A stretch of 64,000 nucleotides of DNA from NCBI RefSeq assembly GCF_030160635.1, contig NZ_BSOS01000090.1:140396-204395 (forward strand). Direction: 5' to 3'. The position numbers were made by a program, and so were the translations under genes. The DNA is from Acidocella aquatica. GTDB taxonomy: Bacteria > Pseudomonadota > Alphaproteobacteria > Acetobacterales > Acetobacteraceae. Positions 8,796 through 17,423 of this stretch are shown one piece after another (within the stretch, counting starts at the first letter, position 1; each line of letters begins with the position of its first letter). The notes beneath the pieces were generated by a model. The model was given only the letters and a program-made list of their open reading frames with translations. It did not search any database and was not told where the DNA came from.

Positions 8796-9530
8796 TCACG
8801 CCGCCGGCTTGGACACACGGGAAGGCGCCGGCTTGGAAATACGAACAGGTTCCGGCTCCGGTCTCGCCGCGGGAACAGGCGACGGCTCGGAGCGCAAGAG
8901 ATATTCAGCCAATACATCGCCATGAATGGTCGCATGCTGGCGCAGCAATTCGTAGGCGAGATCACCGTCCTGGCGCTCAAATGCGCCCATCAGCGTGCAA
9001 TGGTCGTGATAATCCTGCTCCGCTTTGCCGGGATAGAACAAATGCGTGCGAAAATAGCCAAGCAAACGCAGGCCGTAATTATGGGTTGTATCAAACATAT
9101 AATTATTGCGCGCGAGACGCATTATGTAGACATGAAAATCAGTGTTCATATCGGCATAAGCGTGGATGTCGCCCTTGCCCAGGAGCGACTCCATCTTTTT
9201 ATGGATGGCGCGCAGTTCACGCAGATTATCCGGCGTCATGCGGCGCGCCGCGTATTTCCCGCAAATCCCCGACAATTCAGCGGTGAATTCAAACATCTGC
9301 ACCATCTCGCGCAGGCCGAGGTTGGGCACGAACGCGCCCTGGCGCGGCCGTTTTTCGAGAAGCCCATCCTGCACCATCTGCAAAACCGCCTCACGCACCG
9401 GCGTGCGTGAGACTTCAAGCCGCGTGGCCACGCTATCCTCATCAACACGCGAACCAGGCGGCAGCTTTCCGCTGGCCATCTCATTCTCTAGTATCTCGCG
9501 GACTCGCTGGGCTTGGGTCTTACGGCTCAC
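8796..9530 (-). CDS. GntR-family regulator, FCD subfamily
   Basis: A 244-residue regulator. The N-terminal winged helix includes SRTPVREAVLQM at about 41-52, a hallmark of FadR/FCD members. The FCD ligand domain (about 75-220) keeps acid/His metal-site candidates such as DFHVY. The C-terminal 30 residues are an unusual Pro/Lys/Ser-rich tail (repeats of SKPA). The start is GTG at 9530. It sits among Rieske genes whose promoters hold TTTTGTATA elements, so it is a good candidate regulator of the cluster, with an organic acid or acyl-CoA as the likely effector. That link is inference. Confidence 0.9.
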   Translation of the reverse strand: MSRKTQAQRVREILENEMASGKLPPGSRVDEDSVATRLEVSRTPVREAVLQMVQDGLLEKRPRQGAFVPNLGLREMVQMFEFTAELSGICGKYAARRMTPDNLRELRAIHKKMESLLGKGDIHAYADMNTDFHVYIMRLARNNYMFDTTHNYGLRLLGYFRTHLFYPGKAEQDYHDHCTLMGAFERQDGDLAYELLRQHATIHGDVLAEYLLRSEPSPVPAARPEPEPVRISKPAPSRVSKPAA

Positions 9531-9599
9531 GGCTGGTTGTCACTCCTGGGTTGATCGCTCGGTTCACAATCTGGCTACACCGAGCGCCCCCGCTTGTCA

Positions 9600-9683
9600 T
9601 CGGTTTATTTTACACTCTCCAAAAAATACACACACACCCGATTTTTTCGGGTTTATATATAACTTCTGATATATTTCATCCGC
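9600..9683 (-). terminator. Possible weak terminator after oxygenase 1
   Basis: ACCCGA and TCGGGT arms at about 9637-9653 form a six-bp stem with a five-base loop downstream of the oxygenase stop (read leftward). The U-rich tract (TATTTTTT) comes about nine bases after the stem, so it is not canonical. The AT-rich stretch next to it may instead be a regulatory site. Confidence 0.3.
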
Positions 9684-11066
9684 CTAAGCGAGATATTTAT
9701 CAAGGGTCCGGGCGAAATGCCGCACGCGGCTTTCCTGATAATTGCCCAACTCCAACTTACGGTTCTTGGAGGCCTTCATGCCTTCCTGCACGAAGGGGAG
9801 ATTGAACATATCCTGGTCGAAAATGAATCCAAGCGTGCCAAGCTCAGGCGCATCGGCCCAGGCCTCATGCTCACCCAGCAAATGCATGGGCACGGCACGC
9901 GGCGGCGTCTCGCCGGCCGGCGCGCGGCTAAGGATTCGCACCTCCATCAGGCAACGCTCATGGCCAGGCCAAGGCCGCCAGCGATAGACGATATTGAGCG
10001 ACCGTCCACCCCACGGCGAAAAATTAGGGAAAACATTATAGGTGAAAAGATCCACCATCTCCGTATCTGAGACGCCCGAGACATCATACCCAAGATCAGT
10101 CCCGTATTGCTGGCGGTTAAATTCCGCCATGGCCTGGCGGGCGGTCTGGCCAGGTTTAACGATCACGCGCTCATAACCCGGCATCTTATCGAGCCCGGTG
10201 CGCTCGGCGGCGATATCGGCGATCTCCTGCTCGGTGAGCTTCCCCGCGGGAATATGGGGCGAATTGGTGATGTAGGGCGTCAGCGCGACATTCACATGAT
10301 CGCCATAGAGATTATATTTCGTGTTGGCATCCCCCAGGTAATCCATGAGCTGCGGATGCGTCTCTATCGTGTGCCAGGCTTCCATGAAGGCTTCCGCCGT
10401 CGTCTTCCAGTTGGCATCGACGACTTTGGCGACCCAAATAGACGTCCAGCATTGCTCCAGATGCCAATCCTTGAAATGCTCGGGCAGCGGGGCGAGATAT
10501 TCCTCGATGCTCGGCCCCTCCTCGGCTTCGCGGATGAAAATAAAGCCCTGCCAGCGCGCCACCGTGGCCTCGGGCAACTGCATTTTTTCATCCGTCAGAT
10601 GCGGAAAATCCCAGCGGCAGGGAATATCCTTGAGGCTGCCATCAATCTCCCAGGTGAAGGCATGGAAGGGGCATTTGAAATCGACCGCACACCCGTCCTC
10701 GGTGCGCAACTTGCGGCCCCGGTGCAGGCATACATTATAAAACGCCCGCACGCTGCCATCTGGCTGGCGCGTCACCAGGTAGGAGCGCCCAGCGTTTTCA
10801 TACACCACATAATCACCAGGATCAGGCAGCTCCTCCTCGCGCGCCGCGAACTGCCAGACCCGCGGCCACATCTTCTCACACTCGGCGCGGAAAACATCAG
10901 GGTTGATGTAGCGGTCAACATCCAGCGGTTCGGAGCCGAGATCGACATAATCGTCGCGTTTCAGGAATTCAGGGGCGCCGCGCGTGTCGCTGGCCATCAA
11001 ATCATCCCAGGAAGTACCCGGGCAACGGGCCATGGCGGGCGGCGGAGAAGCGGTATCATCAGGCAC
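9684..11066 (-). CDS. Rieske non-heme iron oxygenase, alpha subunit (oxygenase 1)
   Basis: A 460-residue ring-hydroxylating oxygenase large subunit. The Rieske ligands are C113-x-H115 and C132-x2-H135; the mononuclear iron His pair is H232/H237 within FMEAWHTIETH. The residue at the usual bridging-Asp position is Glu229. A late Asp in FIFDQDMFN may complete the facial triad. No beta subunit follows, so it is an alpha-only type. The start is GTG at 11066 with AAAGGA upstream. It is a paralogue of 11141-12529, with which it shares a 183-bp identical DNA tract. Substrate unknown; context suggests a polycyclic or terpenoid compound. Confidence 0.9.
   Translation of the reverse strand: MPDDTASPPPAMARCPGTSWDDLMASDTRGAPEFLKRDDYVDLGSEPLDVDRYINPDVFRAECEKMWPRVWQFAAREEELPDPGDYVVYENAGRSYLVTRQPDGSVRAFYNVCLHRGRKLRTEDGCAVDFKCPFHAFTWEIDGSLKDIPCRWDFPHLTDEKMQLPEATVARWQGFIFIREAEEGPSIEEYLAPLPEHFKDWHLEQCWTSIWVAKVVDANWKTTAEAFMEAWHTIETHPQLMDYLGDANTKYNLYGDHVNVALTPYITNSPHIPAGKLTEQEIADIAAERTGLDKMPGYERVIVKPGQTARQAMAEFNRQQYGTDLGYDVSGVSDTEMVDLFTYNVFPNFSPWGGRSLNIVYRWRPWPGHERCLMEVRILSRAPAGETPPRAVPMHLLGEHEAWADAPELGTLGFIFDQDMFNLPFVQEGMKASKNRKLELGNYQESRVRHFARTLDKYLA
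10605..10787. repeat. 183-bp tract identical to 12062-12244 (paralogue conversion tract, copy 1)
   Basis: These 183 bases match 12062-12244 without a difference, including third codon positions. The next about 155 bases (to about 10944) match with roughly eight differences; outside this the two oxygenase genes diverge clearly. The tract encodes the Rieske domain. Confidence 0.9.
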
Positions 11067-11095
11067 GGGCGTTCCTTTCGGTATTTTTTATATGG

Positions 11096-11130
11096 CCTTA
11101 TATTACATATATAAGGACGTTTTGTATATA
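11096..11130. promoter_or_regulatory. Inverted repeat plus TTTTGTATA element upstream of oxygenase 1
   Basis: CCTTATAT and ATATAAGG (11096-11116) are perfect 8-bp arms around TACAT. Directly next is TTTTGTATATAA from 11120. Together they fill the 74-bp gap upstream of the oxygenase 1 start and match the recurring AT-rich operator theme of the cluster. Confidence 0.45.
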
Positions 11131-11140
11131 ATTTTTCAAA

Positions 11141-12529
11141 TTATCCGGCGAGATAGTGGTCCATCGTCTGGGCGAAATGCCGGATGCGGACTTCCTGGTA
11201 ATTTCCCAACTCTATCTTGCCGGTCTTGCTGGCCTCGCACCCGGCCTGCACCTGCGGCAAATTCCACATATCCTGGTCAAACACGCCCCCAAGCTGCCCC
11301 AGCGCCTCAACCGCCGCGAAGCCCTCGCCCGGCCCGAGCAGACGCATGGGCGGGCAACGTGGATGCGCCTCGCCGGCGGGGATTTTGCGCAGAAACCGCA
11401 CCTCCATGAGCGTGGCGCGATGATCCGGCCAGGGCCGGAAACGATAGACGATGTTGGGCATATGCCCGCCCCAGGGAGAGAAATTAGGAAAGACGTTGTA
11501 GACGAATGCATCCAACATTTCCGCGTCGGAGGCCTCCGTATAATCGTAGCCGCATTGCTGCTGGAACATGCGGCGGTTCAGTTCGGCCACCGCCTCGCGC
11601 GCGCTCTGCCCATCGGCCAGTTCAATCGGCACCACCGGGTCACCCGGCCGCGCGTTATATTCCGCCAGACGCTCCGCCAGCCAGCGGTCGGAGGCAACGC
11701 CCTGATCAAGATGCGGCGAGGGCGTGGCGAAAGGCGTGATGGCGAGGTTCACGTGCTCTCCCAACACATGGTAGGCGCTGTTGGCATCGCCGGTGAACGG
11801 CAGAAGCTGCTTGTGCGTCTCAAGCGAATGCCAGGCTTCGATAAAGGCCTCCAACACCGCCTTCCAGTTGGCGGCAATCACCTTGCCCACCCACAGCGTC
11901 GTCGCGCAACCCGCATGGTCCCAACGCGCGAACTCGCGTGGCAGCGGGTCGAGATATTCCTCAATGCCTGGCCCCTCCTCGGCCTCGCGCAAAAAGATAT
12001 ACCCACCCCAGCGCGCCACCGTAGCCTGGGGCAGCTGCATTTTTTCAGCCGTCAGATGCCCAAAATCCCAGCGGCAGGGAATATCCTTGAGGCTGCCATC
12101 AATCTCCCAGGTGAAGGCATGGAAGGGGCATTTGAAATCGACCGCACACCCGTCCTCGGTGCGCAACTTGCGGCCCCGGTGCAGGCATACATTATAAAAC
12201 GCCCGCACGCTGCCATCTGGCTGGCGCGTCACCAGGTAGGAGCGGCCTGCGTTTTCATACACCACATAATCACCAGGATCAGGCAGTTCCTCCTCGCGCG
12301 CCGCGAACTGCCACACCCGCGGCCACATCTTTTCACACTCGGCCCGGAAAACATCAGGGTTGACGTAGCGGTCAACATCCAGCGGCTCGGAGCCGAGATA
12401 GCGATAACGGTCCGCACGCAAAAACGCCGGCACCGGGCGCGTGTCCCTGCCCAGCAAATCCACATAAGACAGGCCCGGACACCGCGCCCCGCCTGGCGGG
12501 GATTCGCAATTCTCATCAGTATGAATCAA
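11141..12529 (-). CDS. Rieske non-heme iron oxygenase, alpha subunit (oxygenase 2)
   Basis: A 462-residue paralogue of oxygenase 1. Ligands seen: C115/H117, C134/H137 and H234/H239 in FIEAWHSLETH, with Glu231 at the bridging position. The likely start is TTG at 12529, with GGAAG seven bases upstream and a product length matching oxygenase 1; longer in-frame extensions run into the divergent promoter and the neighbouring gene and are rejected. The Rieske domain is nearly identical to that of oxygenase 1, but the catalytic domains differ, which suggests related but distinct substrates. It is transcribed leftward from the palindrome-bearing promoter at 12613. Confidence 0.88.
   Translation of the reverse strand: MIHTDENCESPPGGARCPGLSYVDLLGRDTRPVPAFLRADRYRYLGSEPLDVDRYVNPDVFRAECEKMWPRVWQFAAREEELPDPGDYVVYENAGRSYLVTRQPDGSVRAFYNVCLHRGRKLRTEDGCAVDFKCPFHAFTWEIDGSLKDIPCRWDFGHLTAEKMQLPQATVARWGGYIFLREAEEGPGIEEYLDPLPREFARWDHAGCATTLWVGKVIAANWKAVLEAFIEAWHSLETHKQLLPFTGDANSAYHVLGEHVNLAITPFATPSPHLDQGVASDRWLAERLAEYNARPGDPVVPIELADGQSAREAVAELNRRMFQQQCGYDYTEASDAEMLDAFVYNVFPNFSPWGGHMPNIVYRFRPWPDHRATLMEVRFLRKIPAGEAHPRCPPMRLLGPGEGFAAVEALGQLGGVFDQDMWNLPQVQAGCEASKTGKIELGNYQEVRIRHFAQTMDHYLAG
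12062..12244. repeat. 183-bp tract identical to 10605-10787 (copy 2)
   Basis: Second copy of the identical Rieske-domain tract. See the entry at 10605-10787; the offset is 1457 bp and the orientation is the same. Confidence 0.9.
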
Positions 12530-12612
12530 GATGTTTCTTCCGTTCTTGCGCCGGCGCCGCCCGGCATTTTTATTTGACGATTTACACGCAGTTAAATATA
12601 ATACTAAAAGTC

Positions 12613-12626
12613 TTTTGTATACAAAA
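12613..12626. promoter_or_regulatory. Perfect palindrome TTTTGTATACAAAA in divergent oxygenase promoter
   Basis: A 14-bp perfect palindrome midway between oxygenase 2 (leftward) and oxygenase 3 (rightward). It is the cleanest instance of the recurring element and agrees with FCD-GntR operators; the Rhizobium MatR site is reported as TCTTGTA/TACACGA. It may be bound by the GntR at 8796 or the one at 54705. Confidence 0.6.
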
Positions 12627-12670
12627 AATACGCCAGCCACTGGCGCACAAAGGAAGGAACACCGTCCAAG

Positions 12671-13846
12671 ATGAGCCTTATCCAAGCTTATGGGAACGCG
12701 GCGGAGGCGATGATCTCCTACGTTGACAACCACACCACCGACCTTGCCGGCAGCGTGATGCCCGTGCCGGTGAAAAACTACACCGATCCCGAGATTTTCG
12801 AGCGGGAGCTCGACCTCATCTTCAAGCGCCTGCCACTGCTCGCGGCGCTTACCATTGAGATGCCCAAGCCCGGCGATTTCAAGACGCTCTCGATGGTCGG
12901 CAAGCCCGTTCTCCTCACCCGTGGCAAGGATGGCGTGGCGCGCGCGTTCCTGAATGTTTGCACCCATCGCGGCAACAAGCTGGCCATGGAGAAAACCGGC
13001 AACTGCAGCCGTTTCTCCTGCGCCTATCATGCGTGGACCTACTCAAACGACGGGCGGCTGCTCGGCATTGCCGAGCGCGCCAAATTCGGCGAGGTCGATA
13101 CCAGCACCCTCAATCTTACCGCCCTGCCCTGCCAGGAAGTGGCCGGGCTGATCTTCGTGACCCTCACCCCTGGGGTAGAGATGGATATGCCAGCCTTCCT
13201 GGGCGGCATGCTCGAAGATCTCGAGGGGCAGAAATTCAAGGACTGGTATTATGTCGGCTCGAAGGAAATCGAGGGCGCCAACTGGAAGATCGCCTACGAC
13301 GGCTATCTTGAGGGATATCATTTCTCCGCCGCTCACCCCAAGACCATTGCCCCCCGCTCCTACACCAACATCATGCATTTTGATATTTTCGGCCCGCATA
13401 TGCGCGTCGGCTACCCAACCTTCAGTATCGGCAAGCTGAAGGATTTGCCGCGCGAGGAATGGGGGCAGCATGAAAACGACGGTTATGATTTCGTGCGCAC
13501 GCTCTTCCCCAATGTCTCGATTTTCGTGGCCCCGGAGCTGACACAAATCGCCCAGCTTCTGCCCGGCCCCACCGCGGCCGAAAATCGCACGGTTCTGCAT
13601 TATCTCGCCAAAGTCGCGCCCGTGAACGAGGAAGAAGAGGCGCGGCTGCAGAGTTTCAGCCAGTTCATCCGCGATGTGGTGAACGAGGAGGATTACATGC
13701 TGGGCTTGAAGGTGCAGGAGGGGCTGGCCTCCGGCGCGCTCGACCATGTCGTGTTCGGGCGCAACGAGCGCGGCAACCAGGTGTTTCATAAATGGGTCGA
13801 TTATTACCTGCGTAACGACCCCACCGCCCCGCGGCCCAACCCGTAA
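12671..13846 (+). CDS. Rieske non-heme iron oxygenase, alpha subunit (oxygenase 3)
   Basis: A 391-residue alpha-only oxygenase, shorter and clearly different from oxygenases 1 and 2. Rieske ligands are C97/H99 (CTHRGNKL) and C117/H120 (CAYHAW); the iron site is H217/H222 in YLEGYHFSAAH, again with Glu (214) at the bridge position. ATG at 12671 follows AAGGAAGGA at a somewhat long spacing. It heads a rightward set with three SDRs, an acyl-CoA dehydrogenase and a kinase, although a 124-bp gap with a GC hairpin separates it from the first SDR. Confidence 0.9.
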   Translation: MSLIQAYGNAAEAMISYVDNHTTDLAGSVMPVPVKNYTDPEIFERELDLIFKRLPLLAALTIEMPKPGDFKTLSMVGKPVLLTRGKDGVARAFLNVCTHRGNKLAMEKTGNCSRFSCAYHAWTYSNDGRLLGIAERAKFGEVDTSTLNLTALPCQEVAGLIFVTLTPGVEMDMPAFLGGMLEDLEGQKFKDWYYVGSKEIEGANWKIAYDGYLEGYHFSAAHPKTIAPRSYTNIMHFDIFGPHMRVGYPTFSIGKLKDLPREEWGQHENDGYDFVRTLFPNVSIFVAPELTQIAQLLPGPTAAENRTVLHYLAKVAPVNEEEEARLQSFSQFIRDVVNEEDYMLGLKVQEGLASGALDHVVFGRNERGNQVFHKWVDYYLRNDPTAPRPNP

Positions 13847-13859
13847 GCCGCCGCGCCTC

Positions 13860-13890
13860 CCGCCTCCGGCGCGCGCAGGGCCGGAGGCGG
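13860..13890 (+). terminator. GC-rich hairpin after oxygenase 3
   Basis: CCGCCTCCGGC (13860-13870) and GCCGGAGGCGG (13880-13890) are 11-bp complementary arms with a nine-base loop, 14 bases after the oxygenase 3 stop. No T-run follows, so termination or attenuation is possible rather than certain. Confidence 0.5.
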
Positions 13891-13940
13891 TCGCGCCGGT
13901 GCGCGAACGGGGTTGCGTGGAGGCGCGACATCCAGCATAT

Positions 13941-13960
13941 TAAATTATACAAATAACAGG
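13941..13960 (+). promoter_or_regulatory. ATACAAA half-site upstream of the SDR operon
   Basis: AAATTATACAAATAACAGGA lies just before the first SDR. ATACAAA at 13947-13953 matches half of the cluster palindrome, and AGGA serves as the ribosome site for ATG 13971. Confidence 0.35.
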
Positions 13961-13970
13961 AATTTTTATA

Positions 13971-14690
13971 ATGGGGAAACTCGACGGCAAAGTCGTGCTC
14001 ATTACCGGCTCAGCGGGCGGCATCGGCGCCGCCACAGCGAAATTGTTCGCCAGCCAGGGCGCGCATCTCGTCCTGGCCGATGTGGCGCCGCTCCCCGCCG
14101 CGCCTGATCTGTTGACGCTCCATCTGGACGTCACCGATGAAGCCGGCTGGACCGCGGCGATAGACCAAGCCGTCAAGCGTTTCGGACGGCTGGATGTGCT
14201 GATGAACAACGCCGGAATCTTTAAAATGGCGCCGTTGGAGGAAACCAGCGTCGCCATGTTCGAGCAGACCGTGCGCATCAACCAGCTTGGCGTGTTTCTC
14301 GGCATGCGCGCGGCCGCGCCGGTGATGAAGGCGCAAGGCGCTGGCAGCATCATCAATGTCTCATCGGTCGGCGGGCTGGTCGGCTCACCCAACAACATCG
14401 CCTATTCCGGCACAAAATGGGCGGTGCGCGGCATGACCAAATGCGCCGCCACCGAGTTGGCGCCCTTCAAGGTGCGGGTCAACTCCATCCATCCCGGCGG
14501 CGTGGATACGCCAATGCTCACCGCCCAGTTCCAGGGCGCGGCGCTGGCCGGCGTTGCCGCCGGCACCCCGCTCGGCCGCCTCGCCACGGCCGAGGATGTG
14601 GCCGCCATGGCGCTGTTCCTCGCCTCGGACGACAGCAGCTATTCAACCGGCTCGGAGTTTGTCTGCGACGGCGGCATGTCGATGGCCTGA
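13971..14690 (+). CDS. SDR-family NAD(P)-dependent dehydrogenase
   Basis: A 239-residue classical short-chain dehydrogenase: TGSAGGIG cofactor loop near residue 12, NNAG near 79, catalytic Ser in INVSSVGG and YSGTK. An acidic residue after beta-2 (LADV) suggests NAD preference. The family oxidises secondary alcohols; close types include hydroxysteroid and glucose dehydrogenases. It is the first of three consecutive SDR genes, followed after 32 bp by the next. It probably oxidises a hydroxyl made by the Rieske enzymes or a 3-hydroxyacyl-CoA. Confidence 0.88.
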   Translation: MGKLDGKVVLITGSAGGIGAATAKLFASQGAHLVLADVAPLPAAPDLLTLHLDVTDEAGWTAAIDQAVKRFGRLDVLMNNAGIFKMAPLEETSVAMFEQTVRINQLGVFLGMRAAAPVMKAQGAGSIINVSSVGGLVGSPNNIAYSGTKWAVRGMTKCAATELAPFKVRVNSIHPGGVDTPMLTAQFQGAALAGVAAGTPLGRLATAEDVAAMALFLASDDSSYSTGSEFVCDGGMSMA

Positions 14691-14722
14691 ACGGCCCAAC
14701 ATAAAATTCAGATGAGGGTGAA

Positions 14723-15472
14723 ATGATGATGCTGACAGGAAAAGTGGCGCTGGTGACCGGCGCTGGCGCGGGAATTGGCCGGGCCATCGCCGAGAGCTAC
14801 GCGCGCGAGGGCGCCCGGCTGGTGATCTCGGATGTGAATGCGGCGCTGGGTGCCGAGACCGTGGCCACGATTGAGGCGCTGGGCGGACAGGCCGTTTTCG
14901 TGAAGGCCGACGTCGCCGAGGCAGCGGGGCATGTGGCGCTGGTTGCCGCGGCGCATCAGCATTTCGGCGCGCTGCACATTGCCTGCAACAACGCCGGCAT
15001 CGCCGGGGGCGGGCGCGCGCTTACCGAGACCACCGATGAAGACTGGGGCCGCGTGATCGCGGTCAACCTCACCGGCGTGTTCCTCGGCATGCGGGCGCAA
15101 ATCCCCGCCATCGCGGCCGCCGGGGGCGGGGCCATCGTCAATATCGCCAGCGTCCTCGGCAGCGTCGCCATCCCCAATTCCGCCCCTTATGTCGCCTCCA
15201 AGCATGGCTGCGTCGGGCTCACCCGCGCCGCGGCGCTGGAAGCCGCCGGGCAGAAGGTGCGGGTGAATGCCGTCGGGCCGGGTTTCATCGCCACCCCCAT
15301 GGCCGCCAAGCTCGATCAGGCGAGCATTGACGCTATCGCCGCCAAGCACGCCCTCGGGCGTTGGGGGACCGCGCAAGAGATCGCCGAAGTGGCGCTGTGG
15401 CTCGCCTCCGACAAGGCGAGCTTCGTCACCGGCGCCTATTACACCGCCGACGGCGGCTACTCGGCTCAATAG
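14723..15472 (+). CDS. SDR-family NAD(P)-dependent dehydrogenase
   Basis: A 249-residue classical SDR with TGAGAGIG, CNNAGIAG, Ser in NIASVLG and YVASK; LVISDVN after beta-2 suggests NAD. The start is among three consecutive ATGs at 14723-14731, after GAGGGTGAA. Its stop is followed one base later by the GTG start of the next SDR, so translation is coupled. Substrate unknown. Confidence 0.88.
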   Translation: MMMLTGKVALVTGAGAGIGRAIAESYAREGARLVISDVNAALGAETVATIEALGGQAVFVKADVAEAAGHVALVAAAHQHFGALHIACNNAGIAGGGRALTETTDEDWGRVIAVNLTGVFLGMRAQIPAIAAAGGGAIVNIASVLGSVAIPNSAPYVASKHGCVGLTRAAALEAAGQKVRVNAVGPGFIATPMAAKLDQASIDAIAAKHALGRWGTAQEIAEVALWLASDKASFVTGAYYTADGGYSAQ

Positions 15473-15473
15473 C

Positions 15474-16229
15474 GTGAACACGCTCTTCGGCCTCTCCGGC
15501 AAAACGGTGCTGGTAACCGGCGCCTCCTCGGGGCTTGGCGCGCATTTCGCCACCGTTCTGGCCAAGGCGGGGGCCAACCTCATCCTCGCGGCGCGGCGCC
15601 AGGGCGCGCTGGAGGAGACCGCCGAAGCCGCGCGCCGCCTTGGCGCCACGGTCACCGCCGTACCGGTGGATGTCACCTCCTCAGCCTCGGTGGCGGCACT
15701 CGCCCCGGCCATCGCGCAGGTGGACGTGCTGATCAACAACGCCGGCATCGTGCGCAGCGCCCCCGCACTGGCCCAGACCGAAGAGGACTGGGACACGGTG
15801 ATCGACACCAACCTCAAAGGCATGTTCCTCGTCGCGCAGGCAGCGGCACGGGCGATGAAGGCGCATGGGCGCGGCGGGGCCATCGTCAACATCGCCTCCA
15901 TCCTGGGGCTGCGCCAGGCGGGCGGTGTGGCGCCCTATGCCATCTCGAAGGCGGGCGTGGTGCAGATGACCAAAACCCTCGCCCTGGAGCTGGCGCGCTA
16001 CAATATCCGCGTGAACGCCCTGGCGCCGGGCTATCTGGACACCGCGCTCAATCGCGAATTCTGGGAAACCGAGACCGGCCAGGCGCTGATCCGGCGCATT
16101 CCCGCCCGCCGCCTCGGCCAGCCCGCGGAGCTTGACGGGCCGCTGCTGCTGCTGGCTTCCGAGGCGTCGGCCTATATGAGCGGCGCGGTGCTCGCCGTCG
16201 ATGGCGGACACCTCGTCAACACGTTGTAA
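15474..16229 (+). CDS. SDR-family NADP-dependent oxidoreductase
   Basis: A 251-residue SDR: TGASSGLG, NNAGIV, Ser in NIASILG, YAISK. An AARR sequence after beta-2 favours NADP(H), unlike the two SDRs upstream. The start is taken as GTG 15474, one base after the previous stop; a longer frame would overlap the previous gene by 200 bp. It is followed 12 bp later by an acyl-CoA dehydrogenase with a strong AAGGAG site. Having an NAD-type and an NADP-type SDR together may allow epimerisation of a hydroxyl, which is speculative. Confidence 0.87.
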   Translation: MNTLFGLSGKTVLVTGASSGLGAHFATVLAKAGANLILAARRQGALEETAEAARRLGATVTAVPVDVTSSASVAALAPAIAQVDVLINNAGIVRSAPALAQTEEDWDTVIDTNLKGMFLVAQAAARAMKAHGRGGAIVNIASILGLRQAGGVAPYAISKAGVVQMTKTLALELARYNIRVNALAPGYLDTALNREFWETETGQALIRRIPARRLGQPAELDGPLLLLASEASAYMSGAVLAVDGGHLVNTL

Positions 16230-16241
16230 GGAGTTAATCGG

Positions 16242-17423
16242 ATGTCCAACCCAGACCCCGAACTGACCGCAAGGCTGACGCGCGATGTCGAGCGCTTCGT
16301 GCGCGAGGTGGTGATCCCCTATGAGACAGACCCGCGCCGCGGCCCGCACGGCCCGCTCGATTCACTGGTGATGGAGCTGCGCGAGAAAGCCCGCGCGGCC
16401 GGGGTGCTCACCCCGCATATCCGCCCCGGCGGCGCGCATCTCACCCAGCGTGAAACCGCCGCCATCCTCAAAAAATCCGGCCTCTCGCCGCTCGGCCCGC
16501 TGGCCTGCAACACCGCGGCCCCCGATGAAGGCAACATGTTCCTCATGGGCCGCGTGGCCAGCGCCGCGCAAAAAGCGGAGTTTCTGCAGCCCGTCGTTGA
16601 GGGGCGGGCGCGCTCAGCCTTCCTGATGACCGAACCCGCTGCCGAGGGCGGCGCCGGCTCCGACCCCTCGATGCTCAAAACCCACGCGGTGCGCGCGGGC
16701 GATGAATGGGTCATCAACGGCCGCAAGGCCTTCATCACCGGGTTTGATGGCGCGCATACCGGCATCGTCATGGCCCGCACGCGCGATGGCGAGCGCCCGG
16801 CCGCGACCATGTTCCTCGTCAGGCTCCCGCACCCGGCCATCAGCATCGAGCGCATTCTGGACACCATCGACAGCTCCATGCCCGGCGGCCATGCGGTGCT
16901 CAACATCGAGAATCTGCGCGTCCCGGCCGCCAATGTTCTGGGCGAGGTGGACGAGGGCTTCAAATACGCCCAGGTCCGCCTCTCGCCCGCGCGGCTTTCG
17001 CATTGCATGCGCTGGTGGGGCGCCGCCGCGCGCGCGCAGGAGATCGCCAGCCAATACGCCTGCACGCGCGAGGCGTTCGGTAAGAAGCTCATCGAGCATG
17101 AGGGCGTGGGCTTCATGCTGGCGGAGAACCTCATCGCGCTGAAACAGGCGGAGCTGATGATCGATTGGTGCGCCGATGTGCTCGATACCGGCGAATCCGG
17201 CACGGTGGAAAGTTCCATGACCAAGGTTGCGGTCTCGGAACTACTCTTTGCCATCGCCGATCGCTGCGTCCAGGTGATGGGCGGCACCGGCGTCACCGGG
17301 GATACGATCGTCGAGCAGGTATTCCGTGAAATCCGCGCCTTCCGGATTTATGACGGCCCGACCGAGGTGCATAAATGGTCTCTCGCGCGCAAAATCCGGC
17401 GCGACCACGCGAAGCGGCCATGA
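16242..17423 (+). CDS. Acyl-CoA dehydrogenase, ACAD10/11- or LvaC-like
   Basis: A 393-residue flavoprotein dehydrogenase. Seen: FLMTEPAAEGGAGSDPS near residue 125, TRDGERPAATMFLV, and a C-terminal YDGPTEVHK in place of the usual YEGT/FGGT. It directly overlaps (ATGA) an APH-type kinase. In eukaryotic ACAD10/11 the same two domains are fused, and in Pseudomonas LvaA/LvaC they act together on 4-hydroxyacyl-CoA by phosphorylation and elimination. Such a role is inferred here. Confidence 0.88.
   Translation: MSNPDPELTARLTRDVERFVREVVIPYETDPRRGPHGPLDSLVMELREKARAAGVLTPHIRPGGAHLTQRETAAILKKSGLSPLGPLACNTAAPDEGNMFLMGRVASAAQKAEFLQPVVEGRARSAFLMTEPAAEGGAGSDPSMLKTHAVRAGDEWVINGRKAFITGFDGAHTGIVMARTRDGERPAATMFLVRLPHPAISIERILDTIDSSMPGGHAVLNIENLRVPAANVLGEVDEGFKYAQVRLSPARLSHCMRWWGAAARAQEIASQYACTREAFGKKLIEHEGVGFMLAENLIALKQAELMIDWCADVLDTGESGTVESSMTKVAVSELLFAIADRCVQVMGGTGVTGDTIVEQVFREIRAFRIYDGPTEVHKWSLARKIRRDHAKRP

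Noticed and set aside
11141..13030. A 629-residue reading of oxygenase 2 with a long N-terminal extension
   Set aside because: The extension runs across the divergent promoter palindrome and antisense to oxygenase 3. The TTG at 12529 with a ribosome site gives the same length as the paralogue.
14708..15901. A 397-codon minus-strand frame
   Set aside because: Antisense to two well-formed SDR genes, with no recognisable motifs.
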